Assembly: GCA_025929855.1 (NCBI GenBank)
Contig: JAICPK010000029.1
Coordinates: 1 to 9,637, forward strand
Length of the DNA: 9,637 nucleotides
Direction of reading: 5' to 3'
Origin: Nitrososphaera sp.
Lineage (GTDB): Archaea; Thermoproteota; Nitrososphaeria; Nitrososphaerales; Nitrososphaeraceae
In this document: piece by piece, positions 1-5,447 of the stretch
Layout: every line of letters starts with the position of its first letter
How positions within the stretch are numbered: the stretch's first letter is position 1
Translations under genes and position numbers: made by a program
The notes under the pieces: model-generated
The model's database searches: none
Told to the model about the DNA's origin: nothing
The model's input: the letters and a program-made list of their open reading frames with translations, nothing else

Positions 1-616
1 GTTCAGTGCCAGACTCCACTACAATCTCGTGGAGCGAGGCTATCGCTTCTCTATAATGCGTAAACTCATCTTTGTCTAATTTGGGAATGAGATGAGGACA
101 TATAATAGCAACCTTTAGGCCTTTGTGTAGCCATTCAGAATGGGTTTTTTGCCACCATTTCTCTACCTTGATGCATTCTTCAAACTTTTCATTTCTATTC
201 AGCTCAGCAGCAACTCCAGCTACTACTACAACAATTACCTCTTCGTTCACCTCTTTCTTTTTGGAAAGAATTCGTTTTTCTTCTATTGCTTCCTCTATCA
301 GTACTTTTAACTCCTCAAAAGGTTGCAAGTTGCCAGCCAAGGCAAAGTTGTAAAATGCTTTTGTGTCAAAAGTCAAGAGATTACCTCGGTTCATCTTTTC
401 CTTGTAGTCTATGCTCTTTGATAATGCATTTTGGATGGAGTGTGATGCGTCGTTGTTATTATTATTATTACTATCTCCATTAACTGGCAGATAGACGGTC
501 AGCTGTCCCCTTTCCAATGCTTCGTTAAGGTATCTAGCAATTGCATCTTCCTCATCACCAAAGGGATAGAGAAGCATACTGTGCTTCTGCTGATTAAAAT
601 GTAAACTTGGAGTCAT
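1..616 (-). CDS. MEDS-domain sensory protein (partial, 3' end outside window)
   Basis: The reverse strand is open from ATG at 616 to the window edge (205 codons, no stop), so the C-terminus is missing. The order of segments resembles the MEDS fold (methanogen/methylotroph DcmR sensory domain): an N-terminal strand HSMLLYPFG (12-20), a helix ending EALERGQLTVYLPV, a middle GNLLTFDTKAFYNFA segment, a hydrophobic strand VIVVVVAG and a KVEKWWQK segment, then VAIICPHL followed by a final helix with a His. MEDS domains are thought to bind small ligands and occur alone or joined to kinases or HTH domains; the ligand here is unknown. Asn 50-55 form a poly-Asn insert. It is divergent from the receiver/MEDS operon, whose second gene looks like a distant paralogue. 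A GGTGG six bases before the ATG could be a ribosome site. Whether an output domain follows cannot be seen. Confidence 0.72.
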   Translation of the reverse strand, partial: MTPSLHFNQQKHSMLLYPFGDEEDAIARYLNEALERGQLTVYLPVNGDSNNNNNNDASHSIQNALSKSIDYKEKMNRGNLLTFDTKAFYNFALAGNLQPFEELKVLIEEAIEEKRILSKKKEVNEEVIVVVVAGVAAELNRNEKFEECIKVEKWWQKTHSEWLHKGLKVAIICPHLIPKLDKDEFTHYREAIASLHEIVVESGTE

Positions 617-655
617 AACATGCCACCAGACTTCGACGGTACACCTTCACCTAAG

Positions 656-664
656 TAATATAAG
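656..664 (-). promoter_or_regulatory. TATA box for the left MEDS gene
   Basis: Read on the minus strand this is CTTATATTA, centred about 44 bases before the ATG at 616. The usual archaeal spacing would put the transcript start near 634, giving an untranslated leader of roughly 18 bases. Called by eye; other AT-rich stretches around 675-690 could also serve. Confidence 0.35.
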
Positions 665-834
665 TTAAGTCATTAAATCGTATAATTGATTCTCATAGTA
701 TAATCTCTAATAATGACCTCTTCAATAATTGAATTGCAATATTATCGCCAAAATGGTGCAAAATATCCAGTTTTAGTGTGCATTAGCCACAGCTGCAGGA
801 CAGAGAAAACCAAGTCTTATCTACTATAGAGCGT

Positions 835-842
835 GATATATC
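835..842 (+). promoter_or_regulatory. TATA box for the receiver/MEDS operon
   Basis: GATATATC is centred near 838. A start of transcription 25-27 bases on falls near 864, just after the TTG at 861 and about 18 bases before the ATG at 882, which favours the ATG as translation start. The 617-881 gap between the divergent genes holds this box, the opposing one at 656-664, and otherwise AT-rich sequence with no gene. Confidence 0.4.
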
Positions 843-881
843 TCATGTTGATTTCACTTTTTGCAAGTGCTACCAGCACCA

Positions 882-1400
882 ATGGTGGCCTTGTACTTGT
901 CCTATAAGGGAAGCAAGGATAACGACTACAATAACATCCTTGGCAGTAGTGGTCCTTTTTCACAAAAAGAAGACGCAAATAATGAGAATAACAGTAAGGA
1001 CAAACCATTAGCTAACCTACTTGTTGTAGACGATGACTCAGACATAGCTCAAGTTCTCAAGGAAGGCCTTCTAAAAAATGGGTTTCTAGTTAGTGCCTTT
1101 ACTAGTCCAGAAGAGGCATTACAAAAATTCCGATCAAATTCAGAGGATTACTGTTTGATGCTCTCAGACATACGAATGCCAGAGATATCTGGAATAAAAC
1201 TAGCAAGAAAAGTCAAAGAAATTAATCCCAACGTCAAGGTTGTTCTCATGACTTCTTTTGAGATAAAAGATAATGAGTTTTCCAAGGTATTTCCTTCTAC
1301 GCAAATTGACGGCTTTGTGCAAAAGTCGATTGGTATCAAAGATTTGACTGACAAAATATTGGACATCATAGGCGAAACTAAGAGGAGAATACAGCTATGA
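882..1400 (+). CDS. Stand-alone response regulator receiver protein (CheY-like)
   Basis: A single receiver domain of about 120 residues follows a 43-residue Asn/Ser/Lys-rich leader. From the ATG at 882 the protein has 172 residues. All signature residues are present: acidic pocket D50-D52 in LLVVDDDSD, phosphoacceptor D96 in LSDIRMPE, switch T124 in VVLMTSF, and K148 in FVQKS. There is no DNA-binding or enzymatic output domain, so it probably signals through protein contacts. The reading frame could also begin at TTG 861, but the TATA spacing and the start codon favour 882. Its stop overlaps the start of the following MEDS gene (ATGA), so the two are likely co-translated and may work together. 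No histidine kinase is present in the window, so the phosphodonor is unknown. Confidence 0.88.
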   Translation: MVALYLSYKGSKDNDYNNILGSSGPFSQKEDANNENNSKDKPLANLLVVDDDSDIAQVLKEGLLKNGFLVSAFTSPEEALQKFRSNSEDYCLMLSDIRMPEISGIKLARKVKEINPNVKVVLMTSFEIKDNEFSKVFPSTQIDGFVQKSIGIKDLTDKILDIIGETKRRIQL

Positions 1401-2113
1401 GGACGACTACAAGTGTTGAAAGCTCTGATATTGAATCTGTTATGCAATGGTTCGAAAATGGAATACAGAAAGGAGAGAATAGCATATTGGTGTATCCCAA
1501 CTTGCAAACATTCAGGGAGATATATTCGCAGTATGTTAAAGACCAACTAGCACCAAGAGAAGAACAAAAGGGGAAGGAGGGGGACGAAGATAATGATAAT
1601 GATAATAATCATTATCATAATAATGCTAGACGTGAAGAACACTTACTAGTGCCAAGAATCATACTTATCGCAACCTTTTATGATACAGTTAACGCTGTAA
1701 AGCATAACCTCAGTGCTGTTGGTGTAGACGTGCAAAGCCGCATAGACGATGGTTCGTTGCTGATAGTAGACGCATTTAACGGCTATCATCCAGACATCAA
1801 TGGCATGGAAAAGCTAGTAATATCACTTTCAGAGCGCGCAGCTAGGGAAGGAAGAATTGGTGTGTCTGCCATAGTTAACATGGGATTTTTCTTCCTATAT
1901 GGTGGAGATGGCGAAGCTTCAAATTTGATAAATTATGAGACAGCATTAGATCCAAAGACAGATGGTGGCAATGTAAGAGGCTTTAGCTGCTATCATCTTG
2001 GAGACTATAATACTCTTAATGATAGTCAGAAAATGGAGCTACTTTCTCAGGGTCAGAAAAAGTTACTTGATGTTACAGAAAGTGCTGTTGGGACTCTTGC
2101 TTTTCATTCGTAA
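1397..2113 (+). CDS. MEDS-domain-like sensory protein
   Basis: This 238-residue protein overlaps the receiver gene by four bases (ATGA), a sign of coupled translation. The segments resemble a MEDS/DcmR sensory domain: GIQKGENSILVYP (22-34), IILIATFYDTVNAVKHNLSA (88-107), GSLLIVDAFNGY (119-130), a helix with EKLVISLSERAAREGR, then IVNMGFFFLYGG (159-170) followed by the family-like LINYETAL with Y180-E181, and a last strand FSCYHLGDY. It has no transmembrane helix or HTH, so it is probably a soluble sensor or partner of the receiver. Residues 53-82 are a highly charged Glu/Lys then Asp/Asn/His linker interrupting the N-terminal third, encoded by repeated GATAAT units. The assignment rests on motif order rather than a search, and the ligand is unknown. 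Confidence 0.68.
   Translation: MRTTTSVESSDIESVMQWFENGIQKGENSILVYPNLQTFREIYSQYVKDQLAPREEQKGKEGDEDNDNDNNHYHNNARREEHLLVPRIILIATFYDTVNAVKHNLSAVGVDVQSRIDDGSLLIVDAFNGYHPDINGMEKLVISLSERAAREGRIGVSAIVNMGFFFLYGGDGEASNLINYETALDPKTDGGNVRGFSCYHLGDYNTLNDSQKMELLSQGQKKLLDVTESAVGTLAFHS
1593..1618. repeat. Perfect inverted repeat inside a coding linker
   Basis: Two 11-base arms, ATGATAATGAT and ATCATTATCAT, are exact reverse complements around a four-base AATA loop. They lie within the Asp/Asn/His linker of the MEDS gene and belong to a GATAAT/CATAAT simple-sequence tract. In mRNA this would fold as a weak AT-only hairpin. Confidence 0.85.
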
Positions 2114-2214
2114 GGGAAAAAGCTCGTATACCTCCGTTGCCGAAGTAGAAAAGAGAATAAACCAATCAATTTGCTAGCTTTCTATACGTAATCTCTCAGT
2201 AGAACCATTTCAAC

Positions 2215-2226
2215 TATACATATAAC
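2215..2226 (+). promoter_or_regulatory. TATA box before the TLKS-repeat membrane protein
   Basis: TATACATATAAC lies 20-31 bases before the GTG at 2246, the spacing expected for a leaderless transcript. The 8-mer CATATAAC recurs at 2535-2542 at nearly the same distance from the next gene. The rest of the 132-base gap after the MEDS gene shows no terminator-like T-run and no gene. Confidence 0.5.
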
Positions 2227-2245
2227 CTATGTTGTGTATTAATAA

Positions 2246-2515
2246 GTGGGATATATTGTGGACTCTACTTTAAAATCAACGCTAAAATCAACTCTAAAAT
2301 CAACTCTAAAACGTCAAATTCCTTACCTTATAGGAGGTACTATAACTGGCATTATTATGTCGTATTATTATGGCTTTATTGTTTCCATCATAGTAAATAG
2401 TGCTATTTGGTTTGTTATATCAACTGTTGTTAACAAATACTACTGGAATTACACTGGATTTAAGGAAGAAATGTATCTTATGAAATTTGGTTTATCTAGA
2501 ATCAATGCAAGATGA
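2246..2515 (+). CDS. Small two-helix membrane protein with TLKS repeats
   Basis: An 89-residue protein starting at GTG 2246, or possibly at GTG 2258. Residues 8-23 are four tandem tetrapeptides, TLKS three times and then TLKR, making a basic, Ser/Thr-rich N-terminal arm. Two hydrophobic segments follow: about 26-44 (IPYLIGGTITGIIMSYYYGF) and 45-62 (IVSIIVNSAIWFVISTVV). The tail is polar and ends in basic residues. I do not recognise the family. The strong TATA box at leaderless spacing argues that the gene is expressed. It is the first of three small membrane-protein genes in a row on this strand, each with its own apparent promoter rather than a tight operon. The repeat arm could vary in length between strains. 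Confidence 0.6.
   Translation: MGYIVDSTLKSTLKSTLKSTLKRQIPYLIGGTITGIIMSYYYGFIVSIIVNSAIWFVISTVVNKYYWNYTGFKEEMYLMKFGLSRINAR
2267..2314 (+). repeat. Tandem 12-base repeat, four units
   Basis: Four consecutive 12-base units of the form ACTCTAAAATCA encode TLKS, TLKS, TLKS and TLKR. The first differs at one base from the consensus (ACTTTA), the second at one base (ACGCTA), and the fourth in its final codon. The unit length is a multiple of three, so gain or loss of copies keeps the frame. Confidence 0.92.
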
Positions 2516-2534
2516 ATAAATTAAATTTTGGCTT

Positions 2535-2542
2535 CATATAAC
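2535..2542 (+). promoter_or_regulatory. TATA box before the 87-residue membrane protein
   Basis: CATATAAC lies 19-26 bases before the ATG at 2561, giving a probably leaderless mRNA. The same 8-mer occurs before the preceding gene. Confidence 0.45.
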
Positions 2543-2560
2543 AAGGCTTAAATTAATTCC

Positions 2561-2824
2561 ATGCCCTTGATTTCTGTGTCCAATAGAGATGATAATAATG
2601 ATCGAAAAAAGATCACGGTAGGTCGCGTCTATGCTGTTAGTACCCTCTTGGCAGTTATAATAGCAATTCCTGCTGTAGCAGTTACATTTGTCATGCACTA
2701 TGTGATCAGGGCAGATTTCTTCTTGACTCTTGGTGCAGGATTGATAACACTCTTTATTGCAATGGGTTTTGGATACAAGCTGTCGAAAAAGTTTGTCAAG
2801 GTTCTATCTGGTAATAGTCTATAA
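2561..2824 (+). CDS. Small two-helix membrane protein, unknown function
   Basis: The protein has 87 residues from ATG 2561. A charged N-terminus rich in Asp, Asn and Lys (7-18) is followed by two transmembrane helices, roughly 22-47 (a run of Ala, Val and Ile ending in FVMHYVI) and 52-71 (FFLTLGAGLITLFIAMGFGY), and then a basic tail KLSKKFVK. By the positive-inside rule both ends are probably cytoplasmic with a short external loop. I do not recognise the family and see no catalytic motif. It lies 45 bases after the TLKS-repeat gene with its own TATA-like box, so the two may be transcribed separately. Confidence 0.62.
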   Translation: MPLISVSNRDDNNDRKKITVGRVYAVSTLLAVIIAIPAVAVTFVMHYVIRADFFLTLGAGLITLFIAMGFGYKLSKKFVKVLSGNSL

Positions 2825-3040
2825 AATATACAAGGTGTTATAGACGATTGCTATCAATACAACGAAGAGAGAAACTGCCATTTTGACACTTAAGCAGATA
2901 AGAGTCACGTTAACGGAAGCCATTATTCTTCCATTATACAGGAGCAGAGTTACAACGTACGCCCTGCAAGCTTCAAAGGTTCATTAGAGGGTGAAGAATT
3001 CAAAATAATCAATCCATCTTAACTTAAAGACCTTATTAAT
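2825..3040. other. Gap with no confident gene
   Basis: This 216-base stretch contains two weak coding signals. On the plus strand a frame without an early start codon is open from 2895 to the stop at 3020-3022 and ends in a protein-like string, SYNVRPASFKGSLEGEEF, which could be a gene remnant. On the minus strand ATG 2923 to the stop at 2819 gives a 34-residue, one-helix peptide overlapping the end of the preceding gene. Neither has a convincing promoter. I see no RNA gene. Confidence 0.4.
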
Positions 3041-3373
3041 ATGAATATTAACTTGGTTTCATCTGAAAATTTTATGTTTTCAACTCTACTATGGAGATAC
3101 CGTTATCCAATTAGCAAAAATAGCTGTGGTGTACCAAATACCACTGTGAACTTAAAGCATATAGCTTTGCAGCTCTGTACCTGTACCTGGATTGAGATAA
3201 TGACAGGCGCTGGCATCATACTCTATATGCTGTACCTTGGCAACTATACTCTAGCGGCTATTACTGTGGCGGTGTTTGCACCACTGATCGGCTTTCATTT
3301 TGCGGTCAGCAAGGTACAACATAGCAACGTAGAATGGAAGCCGACGAGGAGGACAATTAAGTTACGTTCCTAA
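3041..3373 (+). CDS. Small membrane protein, uncertain start
   Basis: The open frame from ATG 3041 encodes 110 residues. The convincing part is residues 54-110, which can start independently at ATG 3200: two hydrophobic segments (about 56-66 and 69-90, LYLGNYTLAAITVAVFAPLIGF) and a basic tail EWKPTRRTIKLR. Residues 1-50 are Cys-, Thr- and Asn-rich without clear fold and may be non-coding. No clear TATA box precedes 3041; a CATATAGC at 3158-3165 lies about 39 bases before the inner ATG, so the shorter 57-residue product is a real alternative. Its TAA overlaps the TAG of pyrI on the other strand (bases 3370-3373). The family is not recognised. Confidence 0.5.
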   Translation: MNINLVSSENFMFSTLLWRYRYPISKNSCGVPNTTVNLKHIALQLCTCTWIEIMTGAGIILYMLYLGNYTLAAITVAVFAPLIGFHFAVSKVQHSNVEWKPTRRTIKLRS

Positions 3374-3831
3374 AAAACTAGTTCGTCAGTTGAAAGCGTC
3401 CGGGCGCAGTATCTACACTTAAGCACCACTTTTTCCGTGTCGATGACATCTATTAGTGACCTTATTTCTTCGCCGCTGTTTGTAATGCATTTTAGGTTGG
3501 GACATTTGAATATCCCGACTATTGAATGGGGCATCTGGATCTTACGCTTTTCCAGAAGCTTATAGTCGCGGATGATGTTGATTGTTGACCGCGGGGCAAT
3601 GAGCGCAAGCTTGTTAGTTTCACTTGTTTCCAGAAATCTATTTTCGACCTTTATGATGTCCTTCTTGCCATGCTTGCTACTTGGCACATTGAGCGCGACG
3701 GTGATCACGTTTCCCTCCTTGCCAGTGATGCTAAGTGCCCGCAAAACCAGAAGTGCCTTGCCTGCTTCAATATGATCTATTACTGTGCCGTCTTTTATTC
3801 TGCGCACAAGAAGCCGGCTCGTATCAGACAT
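3370..3831 (-). CDS. pyrI: Aspartate carbamoyltransferase regulatory subunit
   Basis: PyrI is the non-catalytic subunit of aspartate carbamoyltransferase, the first committed step of pyrimidine synthesis; it binds CTP, UTP or ATP and holds catalytic PyrB trimers together. From ATG 3831 the protein has 153 residues, the family's normal size. The nucleotide domain shows GTVIDHI with D19-H20 at the same numbers as in E. coli, NVPSSKHGKKDIIKVENRFL and LALIAPRSTINIIRDYKLLEK. The zinc domain has C110, C115, C139 and C142 with spacing identical to the E. coli ligands (109, 114, 138, 141). An upstream TTG at 3843 is in frame, but the TATA box spacing favours ATG 3831. pyrB is not adjacent, although the two are usually neighbours. 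The last codons include six Ts that may help terminate transcription. Confidence 0.95.
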   Translation of the reverse strand: MSDTSRLLVRRIKDGTVIDHIEAGKALLVLRALSITGKEGNVITVALNVPSSKHGKKDIIKVENRFLETSETNKLALIAPRSTINIIRDYKLLEKRKIQMPHSIVGIFKCPNLKCITNSGEEIRSLIDVIDTEKVVLKCRYCARTLSTDELVF

Positions 3832-3860
3832 TTCTGGTGTCAATGCTGTGTGCTGCTAAG

Positions 3861-3869
3861 TATAATATC
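3861..3869 (-). promoter_or_regulatory. TATA box of pyrI
   Basis: Read on the minus strand as GATATTATA, centred 34 bases before the ATG at 3831. The expected transcript start near 3839 leaves a leader of about eight bases and lies past the alternative TTG at 3843. The divergent zinc-ribbon gene starts at 3944, so 3832-3943 is a shared promoter region. Confidence 0.5.
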
Positions 3870-3943
3870 AGCATACCGCTAAATTAGCATACAAAAGAGC
3901 ACTAACGATACATTGATTATTCCGCTGCGCTAATAGCTACTTT

Positions 3944-4192
3944 GTGGGATTATTCAATCGCTGGAAACCAAAAGGAAAAATGTACAGTCTGAGATGCACG
4001 CAGTGCGGTGCAGGATTCTTGTCCAGCTACAACCTTGAAGCCCCTATTTGCGGCAAGTGCCTCCAAAAGGCCAAATCTTTAGATTCCACTATAGATCACG
4101 AAAGGGCCTGTGCCAAATGCGGCGCACAAGGCGTAATCTATGGCAAAGAATACTGCCATTCGTGCTACTTTGGATTTCAGAAGAAGAATTGA
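3944..4192 (+). CDS. Small protein with two C4 zinc ribbons
   Basis: An 82-residue protein read from GTG 3944; the next in-frame start is ATG 3980 (residue 13). The N-terminal MGLFNRWKPKGK is a short amphipathic basic stretch common at starts of small archaeal proteins, supporting the GTG. Two zinc knuckle pairs follow: CTQC at 18-21 with CGKC at 36-39, and CAKC at 56-59 with CHSC at 71-74, so two structural zincs are predicted. The fold suggests binding of nucleic acid or protein, but no specific role can be given. It diverges from pyrI and may share its promoter region; only a weak TATA-like GATTATT (3915-3921) precedes it. The 88 bases after it, up to the convergent redox operon, hold no T-run or recognisable gene. 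Confidence 0.72.
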   Translation: MGLFNRWKPKGKMYSLRCTQCGAGFLSSYNLEAPICGKCLQKAKSLDSTIDHERACAKCGAQGVIYGKEYCHSCYFGFQKKN

Positions 4193-4280
4193 TCTGATGC
4201 AGAGAAGGTTTGTAGACAGGTATATGAGATCATAGTTATGAAACTTGCAAGAAATTAGAGGCGGGGTAAGCTTGCTTGTT

Positions 4281-5441
4281 TTAGCCAAATGTGAAGGTGT
4301 ATATCTGGAACCCTCTGCCTGCAACCTCGATTGTTATTTGGTGATTGCCATACCCTTCGTGCTCTACAACGTTATAGAGCCTTTGGCCATCTATTTTGAC
4401 CGTCCCGTCCTCAGAGATATCCATGCCAGTTGAATTGTGATCTATTGGCGAGCTGTCCTCCAAAATATGGAGCTCGCCCTTGCCTCCTGCAACGATGTTA
4501 ACTGCCTTGGCGGAGTACGATAGCACAATGCGTCCAACTTCGCTCTGGAGTTCCATGTGGTCGGCATTGTTTTTCCATTCACCGGCAAGATATATCCTAT
4601 TAGGCACAATCTTGGTATCGTCAGGGAACGTGTAATTGACCACCTGATCTGGTTGATACCCTTCCGAGTTTCCAAGTGGCGCCCTTGAGTACTCATAGCC
4701 AAAGTAAAGCTCAGGGGTATTGATCCGATCGAAGTTGACACTTTGCGAACTTTCGGGGTTGCTTATTGATTGATCAATTGTGACATTTGCATCAATGTGT
4801 TCTGTGCGCTCTGTAAGGAGCGATTGGATGACTTTTTCGGTTTCAGCGTATGCGCCTTCTCCGATGTGATCGTAACGAACGTAACCCTCATTATCAATCA
4901 GGTATTTTCGCGGCCAATAGCGATTTTCATATGCCTCCCATGTGCCCTTTTCGTTATCCTGCGCTACAGGATACTTGATGTCAAATTTCTCAACTGCCGC
5001 CTTGACATTGTTATAGTCTTTTTCAAACTCAAATTCTGGCGTGTGTACTCCCACAATCACTAGACCGTTATCTGCATATTTTTCATGCCATGCGTTCAAG
5101 TATGGAATAGTTCGGATGCAGTTGATGCAGCTGTACGTCCAGAAATCAACCAGTACAACCTTGCCCCTCAGATCTGCAAGCGTTATTGGCTCTGAGTTGA
5201 TGTAGCCGTTGACATCTGTTAGCTCTGGAGCTAGCTTAAACTGCGATTTGTCTATTTGCACTCTAGTTATTGTGCCATTATCTTCAACTATTGTGGCAGG
5301 AACAAAACTCTTCTGCTGGCCTGAGGCACCATTATTGAGCTCTGGGCTGTTAAAGTATACTCCAAAGCCTACAATAAGCGCCACCACTCCAACGCCTACT
5401 ATCAGTGCACTCAGGTTGTCCCTATTCATAGTCCTCCTCAT
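4281..5441 (-). CDS. Membrane-anchored thioredoxin-like protein with DipZ-type C-terminal domain
   Basis: The 386-residue protein begins with a basic N-terminus and one transmembrane helix (10-30), placing the rest outside the membrane. Residues 70-215 are a TlpA/DipZ-like thioredoxin fold: GKVVLVDFWTYSCINC with redox cysteines C105 and C108, VGVHTPEF, and the cis-proline loop RYWPRKYLID with P177. Residues 225-386 match the C-terminal beta-sandwich of mycobacterial DipZ: TPELYFGYEYSR, VNYTFPDD, IYLAGEWKNN and the terminal YTFTFG. It probably receives electrons from CcdA, encoded immediately upstream with an ATGA overlap, and reduces exported cysteines. Two starts are possible, ATG 5441 and ATG 5429, each with an AGGAGG close before it. 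In Mycobacterium both halves form one protein; here they are split. The substrate is unknown. Confidence 0.9.
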   Translation of the reverse strand: MRRTMNRDNLSALIVGVGVVALIVGFGVYFNSPELNNGASGQQKSFVPATIVEDNGTITRVQIDKSQFKLAPELTDVNGYINSEPITLADLRGKVVLVDFWTYSCINCIRTIPYLNAWHEKYADNGLVIVGVHTPEFEFEKDYNNVKAAVEKFDIKYPVAQDNEKGTWEAYENRYWPRKYLIDNEGYVRYDHIGEGAYAETEKVIQSLLTERTEHIDANVTIDQSISNPESSQSVNFDRINTPELYFGYEYSRAPLGNSEGYQPDQVVNYTFPDDTKIVPNRIYLAGEWKNNADHMELQSEVGRIVLSYSAKAVNIVAGGKGELHILEDSSPIDHNSTGMDISEDGTVKIDGQRLYNVVEHEGYGNHQITIEVAGRGFQIYTFTFG

Positions 5442-5447
5442 CCTCCT
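5433..5447 (-). promoter_or_regulatory. Doubled AGGAGG Shine-Dalgarno at the thioredoxin start
   Basis: On the minus strand AGGAGG (5447-5442) abuts ATG 5441, and a second AGGAGG (5438-5433) lies three bases before ATG 5429. The first motif is 12 bases from the second ATG. Neither spacing is ideal, so the start is undecided. Strong ribosome sites are otherwise rare in this window and fit translation of an internal operon gene. Confidence 0.6.

Noticed and set aside
123..483. Plus-strand frames opposite the left MEDS gene
   Set aside because: The minus-strand frame is open for its full 616 bases with clear MEDS-like motifs; the plus-strand products are Ser/Phe- or Tyr-rich shadows.
823..832. 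ACTATAGAGC, also found on the minus strand at 6277-6268 in the ccdA repeat
   Set aside because: A single 10-base match between two AT-rich regions is expected by chance among many possible pairs, and its position relative to the TATA box differs.
1148..1546. Minus-strand open frame of 132 codons across the receiver and MEDS genes
   Set aside because: It is antisense to the conserved receiver motifs and to the ATGA junction, so the plus-strand genes explain it.
4193..4280. Terminator between the convergent zinc-ribbon gene and the redox operon
   Set aside because: No T-run is present on either strand; TGATCT and AGATCA arms about 30 bases apart are too short and distant to call a hairpin.
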